A stretch of 38,602 nucleotides of DNA from Clostridia bacterium (GTDB lineage Bacteria > Bacillota > Clostridia > Christensenellales > Christensenellaceae), in contig JAAUYQ010000036.1 in NCBI GenBank assembly GCA_014805015.1, positions 1 through 38,602 on the forward strand. Reading direction: 5' to 3'. The notes under the pieces were generated by a model. That model saw only the letters and a program-made list of their open reading frames with translations. It ran no database searches and was not told where the DNA came from. Made by a program: the position numbers and the translations under genes. Of the stretch, positions 22,985 to 32,080 are shown one piece after another. How positions within the stretch are numbered: the stretch's first letter is position 1; each line of letters opens with the position of its first letter.

Positions 22985-24979
22985 TTGGCTATTGGCACAA
23001 CAAAGCGCAGACGGGGGAAGCTGCGTCCGATTCCAGTGGAGTTCATCATCTCTGCGGCGCTGATCGTCGCGGCGATTCTGATCATGCGTCTGGTGGCTTC
23101 GAACAGTATGCGGGTTGTATGGCTGTCGGTTGTGTTCGGGGTCTCGATTGCCAGTTTTCTGCTGCGCGACTGGTATAAGCAGCGCACGGAGCAGATTGCG
23201 GCCAGGCTTCTGGAACAGAACGCAGACAAGCTCGACCGCTCGGGGGGTGCTCTGACAGTGCCGACGGCAGTCTGCCGCTCCGGCGGGCGTGTTCTGTGGA
23301 CGACGCCGGCCTTTTTCATGCTTGCCAGGCAGGAGGCGGTCGGCCACAACATCTATCATCTGCTGCCTGAGCTGACCAAGCCGACTGAAAACAATACCAT
23401 TTCCATCCGGGGTCAGATGTACCAGAAACAGGCCATCCGGGCTGATTACGAGGGCCGGAGCTACCTGATCTACCGGCTCATTGAGACCGAGCATCTGTAC
23501 GCGGCCGGGGAGCCGCAGTTCGTGTCGAGTCCGACAGTCTGTCAGATTCAGATCGACAACTATGATGACGTCATCCGGGGGGTACCCCAGAACAAGCAGT
23601 CGGACATCCGCACGGCCGTGGAAAGAATTATCGCGGCGCAGGCAGACGAGCTGCATGCGCTCTACCAGCTCTACGACCGTGACAAGTACCTGATGGTGTT
23701 CGAACGCCGCAAGCTTGGTGATCTGCTGAAGAACAAGTTTGCCATGCTGGCTGAGGCCCGGGCGATTGACACTGGTATCATGGGCGTCTATCCGACACTC
23801 AGCATTGGCGTCGGCCTCGGCGACCAGCCGGATACGGCAAACTCCAATGCCTGGAAAGCGCTGGAGATGGCCCTCTCGCGCGGCGGCGACCAGGCAGTGC
23901 TGAAAGGGGACGACGGCTTCAAGTTCTTCGGCGGCATTCAGCAGGGCCGGGAGAAGCGGACGCGCGTGAAGGCGCGCATGTTCGCCCAGGCGCTCCGCAG
24001 TCTGATGGAGCAGTCGGACAAGACCATCATCATGGGTCATCACGTGCCGGACCTTGACTGCATGAGTGCGGCGCTCGGGCTTCTGGCCTGTGCGCGGAGC
24101 ATCCAGCGCAAGTGCTACATTGTGCTCGACCGTTCCAATGCGGCCATTTCCACGCTGGTCGACCGTATGCGGGAGAATCCCGCTTACCGCGGCGTCCTGG
24201 TAGATGCCGGGGAGGCCGCGAACATGATTGATGACAAGTCCATCCTGATTGTCGTGGATACGCAGATCGGCAGCCTCACAATTGCCCCGCAGCTTCTGGT
24301 CGAAGCCGTGACCACAGTCGTCATCGACCACCATGTGCGCGGCACAGAGTACATCGAGAATGCCACACTGTTTCTGCACGAGCCGTACGCCTCTTCGACG
24401 GCAGAGATGGTGACGGAGATCATTGAGTATTTCTCCGATGACGTGAAACTGCTGCCGCTCGAGGCGGAAGCCCTGCTGGCCGGCATCACCATGGATACCA
24501 AGGGATTCTCCTTCAAGACCGGAGAACGCACTTTCGAGGCGGCCTCGTTCCTGCGCCGCCTGGGTGCGGACACGACCAGGATCCGTCATCTGTTCCAGGA
24601 TGATCTTGATGTCTACACAGAGCGGGCCCGCGTGGTGGAGAACGCACAGATCCTGCCGGACGGCATCGCCATTGCCACTTGTCCGCGCAATGCAGCTGCG
24701 CCGCAGCTCCTGGCCGCCCAGGCTGCGGACGCCCTGCTCGGCATCCGCGGTGTGGAGGCGTCTTTTGTCCTGTGTCAGACGGATGGGCAGACTATTATCT
24801 CGGGACGCTCCCTGGGTGTTGTCAACGTGCAGCGGATTCTGGAGAAGCTCGGCGGCGGCGGACACGCCACGATTGCCGGTGCGCAGCTCAAAGGAGTCAG
24901 TGAATCGGAAGCCAGGAGCCGTCTGCTGGAAAAGATAAAGGAGTACGAGGAGGAAGTCGGGTCAGGAACCCACGACTGA
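22985..24979 (+). CDS. gdpP: GdpP-type cyclic-di-AMP phosphodiesterase (DHH/DHHA1)
   Basis: A 664-residue membrane protein with the GdpP (YybT) layout: two N-terminal membrane segments (about 19-60), a PAS-like region (about 85-165), a degenerate GGDEF domain (about 175-310), and the DHH-DHHA1 phosphodiesterase. Catalytic motifs: MGHHVPDLDCM at 350-360, VVDTQ, the DHH triplet D448-H450, and GGGGHATIAGA near the C-terminus. It hydrolyses c-di-AMP to pApA and so influences potassium, osmotic and cell-wall homeostasis. TTG 22985 is the only start after an in-frame stop at 22976; AGGG at 22972-22975 is nine bases upstream. gdpP-rplI-dnaB is a conserved order in Firmicutes, here interrupted by a 552-bp gap. 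Confidence 0.94.
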   Translation: MAIGTTKRRRGKLRPIPVEFIISAALIVAAILIMRLVASNSMRVVWLSVVFGVSIASFLLRDWYKQRTEQIAARLLEQNADKLDRSGGALTVPTAVCRSGGRVLWTTPAFFMLARQEAVGHNIYHLLPELTKPTENNTISIRGQMYQKQAIRADYEGRSYLIYRLIETEHLYAAGEPQFVSSPTVCQIQIDNYDDVIRGVPQNKQSDIRTAVERIIAAQADELHALYQLYDRDKYLMVFERRKLGDLLKNKFAMLAEARAIDTGIMGVYPTLSIGVGLGDQPDTANSNAWKALEMALSRGGDQAVLKGDDGFKFFGGIQQGREKRTRVKARMFAQALRSLMEQSDKTIIMGHHVPDLDCMSAALGLLACARSIQRKCYIVLDRSNAAISTLVDRMRENPAYRGVLVDAGEAANMIDDKSILIVVDTQIGSLTIAPQLLVEAVTTVVIDHHVRGTEYIENATLFLHEPYASSTAEMVTEIIEYFSDDVKLLPLEAEALLAGITMDTKGFSFKTGERTFEAASFLRRLGADTTRIRHLFQDDLDVYTERARVVENAQILPDGIAIATCPRNAAAPQLLAAQAADALLGIRGVEASFVLCQTDGQTIISGRSLGVVNVQRILEKLGGGGHATIAGAQLKGVSESEARSRLLEKIKEYEEEVGSGTHD

Positions 24980-25531
24980 AGCCGCGGACAAAAGAGCCCT
25001 GTGCCTGCGCCGGCGGGTGCGTGGATGGGTTGCGACGTGCCGACCATGTTATCCGGGAACGTGCGGGCACCACTGGATCTTCAGACGGGTCCGAAGCTCC
25101 TGGGCAGGTTGGGGACTGCCGATCCGGATTAGCCTGCGAGCCACAGACCTGCCGGCCTCTGAGACGGCGGACCCTGCAACAGCAGGTGGACAAGAGCATC
25201 AGAGGGACTTCTGGAGCGGGTGCGAGTTCGTACTGTTCCGGGGCGGTCACAGGTATCGCGCCGCGGTAAAAATGACATCCCGCTGAACGTACGCCGTCCA
25301 TGGTTGAGGAAATCCGCCTGACCGGCAAAGCTGTCCTGGCAGCCGGAGCGTCTCATAGCCGGCGCCAGGCGGGACTGTCTGCGGTCTGAACCCTTGACTG
25401 GGAGAAGATCACAGACGGCGTGACTGGCAGGAAACGCAGACGCCTGGAGGAACGAAGGGGATACATACAGCAAAAGGAGGTGCGGACTTTCCTCTCATGA
25501 CGGAAGTCACGGGTATCCGGTCCGCGAACGT
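24980..25531. other. 552-bp gap between gdpP and rplI, possible structured RNA
   Basis: No protein family is recognisable in any frame; the open frames at 25017-25286 and 25021-25269 lack ribosome binding sites and homology-like features. The stretch is rich in local stems: GGCAG/CTGCC (25103-25120), CCTGC-AACA-GCAGG (25173-25186), CCGGC...GCCGG with inner GCTG/CAGC (25322-25346). CGCGGAC at 24983-24989 is complementary to GTCCGCG at 25520-25526, which could close the whole region, and GCGGAC at 25482-25487 competes for the same partner. No promoter or terminator is clear. It may be a long leader of rplI-dnaB or a non-coding RNA. Confidence 0.45.
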
Positions 25532-25535
25532 ATGA
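25497..25535 (+). CDS. Candidate 12-codon leader peptide coupled to rplI
   Basis: ATG 25497 opens a 12-codon frame ([12 protein letters not shown]) whose TGA (25533-25535) overlaps the rplI ATG. AAAGGAGG ends at 25480, 16 bases before this ATG, longer than usual; a stem GACTTTCC/GGAAGTC (25485-25508) holds the ATG in its loop. rplI itself has no Shine-Dalgarno, so reinitiation after this peptide is a plausible route. It may also be coincidental. Confidence 0.3.
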   Translation: MTEVTGIRSANV

Positions 25536-25975
25536 AAGTCATTTTAAACGAGGATGTGGCCGGCAAGGGCAAGGCCGGAGATATAGTTACTGTCAGCGAC
25601 GGTTATGCGCGCAACTACCTGTTCCCGCGCAAGCTGGCACGCGAAGCGAACAAGGCCAATCTCAATGCCGCAGAGCAGACAATTGCCGCGGCGCGCCACC
25701 GCCATGAGAAGGCCAAGCAGGATGCGCAGCAGGTGGCCCGTGACCTCGAGGGCAGCACAGTGACAATCAAGGCGAAACGCGGCAACGGCGGCAAGCTGTT
25801 TGGGGCGGTCACAGCCAAGGAAGTTGCCGATGCCATTGCTGACCGGTACGGATTCGAGATCGACAAGAAAAAATTCAATGTGCCGGTGATCAAGGAACTG
25901 GGAACATACGACGTTTCTGTTAAGGTCTTCGCAGAGGTGTCGACAAAGATCAAAGTGGAAGTCGTGGATGCCTGA
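25532..25975 (+). CDS. rplI: 50S ribosomal protein L9
   Basis: A 147-residue protein, full length for L9. The N-terminal RNA-binding domain starts with [17 protein letters not shown] and contains [16 protein letters not shown]; a long helix (about 41-75) links to the C-terminal domain ([29 protein letters not shown]). It binds 23S rRNA near L1. The ATG is fixed by homology although the preceding bases, TCCGCGAACGT, hold no Shine-Dalgarno. The 3' end overlaps dnaB by eight bases, so both are co-translated. Confidence 0.97.
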   Translation: MKVILNEDVAGKGKAGDIVTVSDGYARNYLFPRKLAREANKANLNAAEQTIAAARHRHEKAKQDAQQVARDLEGSTVTIKAKRGNGGKLFGAVTAKEVADAIADRYGFEIDKKKFNVPVIKELGTYDVSVKVFAEVSTKIKVEVVDA

Positions 25976-27374
25976 GCAGGATGCTTCGCCGCGCGTTCCG
26001 CCGCACAGCGCGGAGGCGGAGAGCGCTGTGCTCGGCAGCATGCTGCTGCAGCCGGAATCCGTGGACCGTGCTCTTGCCGTGCTGCGCCCGGAAGATTTCT
26101 ACAATCCCGCCAATCAGCGTATCTTTGCGGCGATGCGTGCGATGGCGAATGCGGGCACGCCCATCGATGTGGTCACAGTAAGCGCCCATATGGAGCGCGA
26201 GGGAACGGCGCATGAGGGCGGTTTCGAATATCTGAACCGGCTGGTGGATGATCTGCTCGGGACGGCGCACCTCGATCAGCATATAGCGCTGATCCGGGAA
26301 AAGTCGGCGCTGCGGCAGCTGATCAACATCTGTATATCGACCGCCCAGGACTCCTACGCGGGCCAGACGGCGTCGGAGGTGCTGATCGCGCGGGCAGCGG
26401 ACGAAATCTACAAGATTGCTGTGGGCAGTGCCCGCGGACAGGTGATCCCGATCCGCGAAGCTGTGCTGCAGAGCTACCAGCAGATGTCGGTTGCCTACAA
26501 ATCCAAGGGCGGCATTCTCGGTATTCCGACCGGCTTTCCGATGATGGACCAGATGCTCTCAGGGCTGCAGCCGACGCAGCTGATCGTCATAGCGGGCCGG
26601 CCGGGCATGGGCAAGACGAGTTTTGCGCTCAACCTTGTGGAGCATGCCAGCATGCAGCAGCAGGCGACGTGCCTCATTTTCTCCATGGAAATGAGCGCCG
26701 AGCAGCTCGCGACGCGTCTTTTGTGCTCAAACGCCCAGGTGGACATGCAGAAGACGAGGACCGGCCGCATGCACGTGGAGGATTTCAACCGTATGGGTAC
26801 GGCGATGAAGCGCATTTCTGCGGCACCGATCTTCATTGATGACTCGGCGGGCATCTCCGTGTCAGAGATGACGGCAAAAGCGCGGCGTCTGCAGCGTAAC
26901 GAGGGACTCGGGATGATCGTCATTGACTATCTGCAGCTGATGAGTGCCCCGGACCGCCGCATGGAAAACCGCAACCAGGAGATTTCGCATATTACGCGCT
27001 CGCTGAAGATCATGGCCAAGGAACTGAACGTCCCTATTCTGCTTCTGTCTCAGCTTTCCCGGGCATCCGAGAAGAGTGACGCCGGCAAATATCCCAAGCT
27101 CTCTGAGCTGCGGGAGTCCGGATCGATTGAGCAGGATGCCGATGTGGTCATCTTTCTGCAGCGGGAAGATTACTATGCGGAGAATCGTACAGAGGAGAAT
27201 ATAGGGAAGGCCACGATCCTGATCGCCAAGCAGCGCAACGGCCCCACCGGCCCGATCAACGTGCGCTGGAGCGGGGAATTCACCAAATACATGGAAGTGG
27301 ATGCTGTGCACGGTGACATGGATGAGCCCCCTGGCGGCGGTTATGCATACGAGGAACAGGAGGTGCCTTTCTGA
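25968..27374 (+). CDS. dnaB: Replicative DNA helicase DnaB
   Basis: A 468-residue hexameric helicase. The N-terminal domain begins [16 protein letters not shown], a hallmark of DnaB, and the RecA-like C-terminal domain has Walker [14 protein letters not shown], Walker [12 protein letters not shown], the arginine-containing [11 protein letters not shown] region, [14 protein letters not shown] and the terminal AKQRNGPTG. It unwinds DNA at the replication fork and loads primase. The start overlaps rplI and the stop overlaps the acetyltransferase ATG by one base, continuing the operon. Confidence 0.98.
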   Translation: MPEQDASPRVPPHSAEAESAVLGSMLLQPESVDRALAVLRPEDFYNPANQRIFAAMRAMANAGTPIDVVTVSAHMEREGTAHEGGFEYLNRLVDDLLGTAHLDQHIALIREKSALRQLINICISTAQDSYAGQTASEVLIARAADEIYKIAVGSARGQVIPIREAVLQSYQQMSVAYKSKGGILGIPTGFPMMDQMLSGLQPTQLIVIAGRPGMGKTSFALNLVEHASMQQQATCLIFSMEMSAEQLATRLLCSNAQVDMQKTRTGRMHVEDFNRMGTAMKRISAAPIFIDDSAGISVSEMTAKARRLQRNEGLGMIVIDYLQLMSAPDRRMENRNQEISHITRSLKIMAKELNVPILLLSQLSRASEKSDAGKYPKLSELRESGSIEQDADVVIFLQREDYYAENRTEENIGKATILIAKQRNGPTGPINVRWSGEFTKYMEVDAVHGDMDEPPGGGYAYEEQEVPF

Positions 27375-27883
27375 TGCTGACGAACAAGTGGATCGCAGGG
27401 ACCTGCGATATCTCTGAGCCGCTGGCGCTGCGGGAGGCTGTGTTCACCCGCGAGCAGAATGCTTCAGAGCCGGATCAGGACAGCCTGGACGCGCAGGCCC
27501 TGCACCTGGTGCTCTACGATGACGGCCGGCCGGTGGCGACCGGTCGCATCTACCATGACGGGCGCTCCTGGCGTATCGGCCGCTGCTGCGTGGAAGCACA
27601 GAGCCGCGGCCAGGGCATCGGCGATCTGCTGATGAAGCTGCTTCTGCTGAAGACCTTTTCCTACAATCCCACAGTGATCCGCATTCATGCCCAGCAGCAG
27701 GCCGCGCCATTCTATGCGCGGTACGGCTTCACTGCGGCCGGTGAGCCGTTTGACGAATCGGGTATCGCCCATGTGGAGATGACCGTGGACAAGGAGACGC
27801 TGAAGATTCCCTCAGCCTGCGGCAGGGTGAAGGGATTTTACGACTTTTTTGAACCGGCTGCAGCAGCCGGAACAGAAGACTGA
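27374..27883 (+). CDS. GNAT family N-acetyltransferase
   Basis: A 169-residue protein with the GNAT fold: strands around LHLVLYDDGRPVATGRIY, WRIGRCCVEAQSRGQGIGDLLMKLLL (motif A, acetyl-CoA pyrophosphate loop SRGQGIG) and the C-terminal AAPFYARYGFTAAGEPF. The layout matches ElaA/YjcF-like acetyltransferases; the substrate is unknown. TGATG overlap with dnaB indicates translational coupling. Confidence 0.9.
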   Translation: MLTNKWIAGTCDISEPLALREAVFTREQNASEPDQDSLDAQALHLVLYDDGRPVATGRIYHDGRSWRIGRCCVEAQSRGQGIGDLLMKLLLLKTFSYNPTVIRIHAQQQAAPFYARYGFTAAGEPFDESGIAHVEMTVDKETLKIPSACGRVKGFYDFFEPAAAAGTED

Positions 27884-27903
27884 AAAGGAGGCTGCGGCCT
27901 TCA

Positions 27904-27919
27904 GGCGGGCTGGCCCGCC
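27904..27919 (+). repeat. GC hairpin between a Shine-Dalgarno and the synthase start
   Basis: GGCGGG (27904-27909) and CCCGCC (27914-27919) form a stem with a four-base loop. It separates the strong AAGGAGG at 27886-27892 from ATG 27939, and folding would shorten the effective distance. Confidence 0.4.
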
Positions 27920-27938
27920 GGCGGCAGGCTACGAAGAA

Positions 27939-28838
27939 ATGACCAGGCTGGAAATAACAAAAGATCTGGAAGGCATGCGGACGACGGAAGCTGTCGTCCG
28001 CGCCTTTCCGGGACTGGCGGCATACAACCTGAAAAAGATGCTCAGGCAGGGTGACATCCGGCTCAACGGGGTCAGGATCCGTAAGGATTTCGAGACTGCG
28101 GCTGGGGACATCGTGGAGATATACCTGCCGGATGCTATCCGGGAGACTCCGCGGCTGGAGATCTGCTATGAGGACCGCAACATTATCGTCATCAACAAGA
28201 TGCCGGGCATTCCTGTCCGCGATGCCGACGGCCGGGAGGATCTGTGTTCCATGGTGCGGATGCACATGGAGAATAAAGATGAGTACATTGAGGAGCTGGG
28301 CTGTATCCCGGTGCCTCTGGATGTGCTCGACGAATACACTGGCGGCCTGACACTGGTTGCCAAGAACAGCGACGCCTATGATTCCCTGCACGAAGCCGGC
28401 CGGCAGCGCCGTATCCGCCACGTCTACCAGGCGATTGTACGGGGCGAGCCGCCCCGGGAGTCGGGAGAGTTCCAGCATTTTTACCTGCGTGAGGGGCAGC
28501 GCGAGCACGTCCTCACCAACCGGCCGCCCGGCGCGGTTCCTATGTACACGCGGTATCATCTGCTGACGACCAGCGGTGAGTTCAGTCTTCTTGAGCTGGA
28601 ACCCGTGACCGGTCTGCGTGACCAGGTCCGGATTCATCTGCTGGCCGTCGGTTATCCCGTTGTGGGGGATCCGGTCTACGGCGACCTGCGATTAAACCGC
28701 CGGCTGGGACTTCGCTATCAGGCGCTGTGGTCGACCGAGATGGCTTTTTCCACGGGATCGAACAATATCCTTGAGTATCTGAACGGCCAGTGGGTGCGCA
28801 CTGACGACATTCATTTTCCGCTTGTCAATATAGGCTGA
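27939..28838 (+). CDS. RluA-like pseudouridine synthase with altered catalytic motif
   Basis: A 299-residue protein with an N-terminal S4 RNA-binding domain (about 12-65: TEAVVRAFPGLAAYNLKKML, RLNGVRIRKD) and a RluA-type catalytic domain. The catalytic loop, normally HRLDxxTSGL, reads DVLDEYTGGL: the Asp is kept but the preceding Arg is Val and the His is Asp. The second motif, normally GRTHQIRxH, reads GLRDQVRIH. Downstream GYPVVGDPVYG is typical. Changes in both motifs suggest altered RNA substrate handling or lost activity. ATG 27939 begins the conserved part but has only a weak binding site; a frame extension to TTG 27849 lies inside the GNAT gene. Confidence 0.82.
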   Translation: MTRLEITKDLEGMRTTEAVVRAFPGLAAYNLKKMLRQGDIRLNGVRIRKDFETAAGDIVEIYLPDAIRETPRLEICYEDRNIIVINKMPGIPVRDADGREDLCSMVRMHMENKDEYIEELGCIPVPLDVLDEYTGGLTLVAKNSDAYDSLHEAGRQRRIRHVYQAIVRGEPPRESGEFQHFYLREGQREHVLTNRPPGAVPMYTRYHLLTTSGEFSLLELEPVTGLRDQVRIHLLAVGYPVVGDPVYGDLRLNRRLGLRYQALWSTEMAFSTGSNNILEYLNGQWVRTDDIHFPLVNIG

Positions 28839-28913
28839 TGTTTTCGCCGGCGCTGGCGGGGTATCGTAAGAGCGGCCTGCGTGGCCGGAGAAAGGAAATC
28901 AGGAGGATGCATT

Positions 28914-29642
28914 ATGCAGTGGAAACGAATTGGACTGGCTGCGGCTGCGGGGCTGATGCTGCTCATGAGCGGCTGTGACGCAGCGGCCGACACGGCTGCA
29001 GCTTCGGATGCAGCGAGCGAAACGCCGGCAGCGAGTGAGAGCACAGTAACGGCCTCGGCGGCTGCGGCCGCCACAGATGACGCCGCGTCCGCTCTGGCGA
29101 CGCCGGCGGCCGGTGAGATGATCGTGCCGGTGATCGGTACAATCGTGGAACTTAATCCGGAGGAACATTTTGTCACCGTGGCTGAAGGCGAAGATCTCTC
29201 TGATCCCTCCATGATGGTGTCTGCTCTTGTTACCGAGGACACATTGCTGTTCGATGCGACCACAGCAAAGACCATCCAGGAAGCGGATCTTGAGACCGGA
29301 CAGATGGCGAGTGCCGCCCTCAGCCCGCAGATGACGCGTTCGATCCCGCCGCAGGCCCAGGCATTTGCCCTGATCACCAACCTGCCGGCCAACGGTGTGG
29401 CGAGCTATGTGGATGCACTGGATGTGATGACCGCCGAAGACGGCAGCACAGTCATTCTCAATCAGAATGCGGACCTTTACATTACGATTCCAGTGGACCT
29501 CGCCATAGAGAAGCTCGACAGTAGCGAGACTGTTCCGGCTTCTGACATAAAGACGGGCAGCCGCCTGATTGTCTGGTATGAAACGGTAGCGGAGAGCTAT
29601 CCGGCGCAGACGACAGCCTCGCGCGTTGTCCTGGCGGATTAG
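28914..29642 (+). CDS. Lipoprotein of unknown function
   Basis: A 242-residue lipoprotein: MQWKRIGLAAAAGLMLLMSG then the lipidated Cys, then about 50 residues rich in Ala/Ser/Thr. The folded part (about 70-240) seems to contain two related beta-rich halves, one around VIGTIVELNPEEHFVTV and DTLLFDATTAKTIQEADL, the other around DALDVMTAEDGSTVI and LAIEKLDSSETVPASDI, reminiscent of small OB-like domains in other Firmicute lipoproteins. I cannot name the family. AGGAGG (28901-28906) fixes ATG 28914; an upstream in-frame GTG at 28881 precedes that site and is rejected. Confidence 0.85.
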   Translation: MQWKRIGLAAAAGLMLLMSGCDAAADTAAASDAASETPAASESTVTASAAAAATDDAASALATPAAGEMIVPVIGTIVELNPEEHFVTVAEGEDLSDPSMMVSALVTEDTLLFDATTAKTIQEADLETGQMASAALSPQMTRSIPPQAQAFALITNLPANGVASYVDALDVMTAEDGSTVILNQNADLYITIPVDLAIEKLDSSETVPASDIKTGSRLIVWYETVAESYPAQTTASRVVLAD

Positions 29643-29651
29643 GCAGAAAGG

Positions 29652-29678
29652 AAAAAGCGGCCGGCCGGCCGCTTTTTT
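29652..29678. terminator. Bidirectional terminator between the lipoprotein and fba
   Basis: AAAAAGCGGCC (29652-29662) and GGCCGCTTTTT (29667-29677) form an 11-bp stem around GGCC with T runs on both strands, serving both convergent genes. Confidence 0.92.
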
Positions 29679-29698
29679 GTCTCTGGGAAATCCGTTTT

Positions 29699-30628
29699 TC
29701 AGGCCTTGTCTTCGCAGCCGAGAACGTCTTTGATCTTATGCGCGACCATCTGCTTGATCGCCTCACGGGCGGGTCCGAGATAAGCGCGCGGATCGAACAC
29801 GGACGGGTTCTGCGCAAAGAATTTCCGGATCGTGCCGGTCATTGCCAGGCGCAGATCCGAGTCAATGTTGATCTTGCAGACAGCCATCTCTGCGGCCTTG
29901 CGGAGCATCGCTTCCGGCACGCCCTGCGCTCCCGGCAGGTCACCGCCGTATTCGTTGATCATCTTCACGTACTCCGGCACGACGGATGAGGCTCCGTGCA
30001 GTACGATCGGGAATCCCGGCAGGATCTCAGCCACCTTCTCAAGAATGTCGAAACGGAGTTTGGGCTCGCCGCTGAACTTGAAGGCGCCATGGCTGGTCCC
30101 GATCGCGATGGCCAGACTGTCGACTCCCGTTTTGTCCACGAATTCCTGGACTTCCTCCGGACGGGTGTATGAGGAATCCTCAGCGCTGACTTTCACTTCG
30201 TCTTCGACACCGGCAAGGCGGCCGAGTTCACCTTCCACGACCACACCGTGGTCATGCGCATACTGCACCACGCGCCGCGTAAGCGAAATGTTCTCCTCAA
30301 ACGGCAGGTGGGAACCATCGATCATGACCGAGGTGAAACCGCCCTCGATGCAGGAAACGCAAGTCTCAAACGAGTCACCGTGATCAAGGTGCAGGCAGAT
30401 GGGCAGACCGGTATCCTCAAGCGCCGCTTCCACCAGTTTTTTCAGGTAGATCGGGTTGGCATACTCGCGGGCGCCTTTGGAAACCTGCAGAATCAGCGGG
30501 GCGTTGAGCTCGTTGCCGGCCTCGCAGATGCCCTGGACGATCTCCATGTTGTTGACGTTGAAAGCGCCGATGGCATATCCGCCCGCGTACGCTTTCTTGA
30601 ACATTTCAGTAGTCGTGACTAACGGCAT
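29699..30628 (-). CDS. fba: Class II fructose-1,6-bisphosphate aldolase
   Basis: A 309-residue zinc-dependent aldolase. Motifs: YAIGAFNVNNMEI near the start, CLHLDHGDSFE with catalytic D82 and zinc ligand H83, VEGELGRLAGVED, AIGTSHGAFKF and IVLHGASSV carrying the further zinc histidines, and KINIDSDLRLA for the phosphate site. It splits fructose-1,6-bisphosphate into dihydroxyacetone phosphate and glyceraldehyde-3-phosphate. TAGGAGG precedes the ATG on the minus strand. GAPDH, which uses the product, is divergent next to it, so the two glycolytic genes share a 242-bp control region. Confidence 0.97.
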   Translation of the reverse strand: MPLVTTTEMFKKAYAGGYAIGAFNVNNMEIVQGICEAGNELNAPLILQVSKGAREYANPIYLKKLVEAALEDTGLPICLHLDHGDSFETCVSCIEGGFTSVMIDGSHLPFEENISLTRRVVQYAHDHGVVVEGELGRLAGVEDEVKVSAEDSSYTRPEEVQEFVDKTGVDSLAIAIGTSHGAFKFSGEPKLRFDILEKVAEILPGFPIVLHGASSVVPEYVKMINEYGGDLPGAQGVPEAMLRKAAEMAVCKINIDSDLRLAMTGTIRKFFAQNPSVFDPRAYLGPAREAIKQMVAHKIKDVLGCEDKA

Positions 30629-30659
30629 TCCGACTTCCTCCTAAATTGTATTTATCTAA

Positions 30660-30688
30660 AGTATAGAGACGCGGGGCCGGCTTTTCAA
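30660..30688 (-). promoter_or_regulatory. Promoter of fba
   Basis: On the minus strand TTGAAA (30688-30683) and TATACT (30665-30660) are separated by 17 bases, each with five of six consensus bases. Confidence 0.8.
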
Positions 30689-30694
30689 GCCGGC
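30676..30694. promoter_or_regulatory. Palindromic operator candidate over the fba -35
   Basis: GCCGGCTT (30676-30683) and AAGCCGGC (30687-30694) form a perfect 8-bp inverted repeat with a three-base centre directly on the -35 box. No T run follows on either strand, so an operator is likelier than a terminator. Confidence 0.55.
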
Positions 30695-30756
30695 AGGTGC
30701 CCGCATGATGCCGCCTCTTGGGCCAGATGGAACCGAAGCGGAAGTGCCGCGGGCTA

Positions 30757-30785
30757 TTGCATCTAAGTAATGCCCACCCTATAAT
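30757..30785 (+). promoter_or_regulatory. Promoter of the GAPDH gene
   Basis: TTGCAT (30757-30762) and a perfect TATAAT (30780-30785) with 17-base spacing; the leader would be about 80 bases. Confidence 0.8.
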
Positions 30786-30789
30786 CTAA

Positions 30790-31884
<1,095 letters not shown>

Positions 31885-31915
31885 GGGTTTCCGTTTCAGG
31901 ATTCATGTGACACGG

Positions 31916-31958
31916 AAGGCCGCGCCGGCCCGTGAGCGGAAAGGCGCGGCCTTTCTGC
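31916..31958 (+). terminator. Hairpin terminator after GAPDH
   Basis: AAGGCCGCGCC (31916-31926) and GGCGCGGCCTT (31943-31953) form an 11-bp stem; only a short T stretch follows. Confidence 0.7.
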
Positions 31959-32080
31959 GCGTCCGGCAGAATGTATGCAGATTCTTCAAACGCTGTTCAT
32001 ACTTCGGCAATATTCACCGGATAGAATAAAAATATCGAAATGAGGAACACGCAGCCGATTAAGGAACACGGAGGAATGCG

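Noticed and set aside
22912..23178. 88-codon frame with a strong upstream AAGGAGG
   Set aside because: It overlaps gdpP in another frame and shows no protein family; kept only as a possible regulatory frame in the leader finding.
25017..25286. 89- and 82-codon frames in the gdpP-rplI gap as small genes
   Set aside because: No ribosome binding site, atypical composition rich in Arg/Cys/Trp, and no family resemblance.
25485..25495. Minus-strand GAGGAAAGTCC, the conserved core of RNase P RNA, preceded by a small hairpin
   Set aside because: Downstream on the minus strand none of the other conserved RNase P blocks (GGTAAACCC, AGATxGATG, ACAGAA) can be found, so the match is treated as chance.
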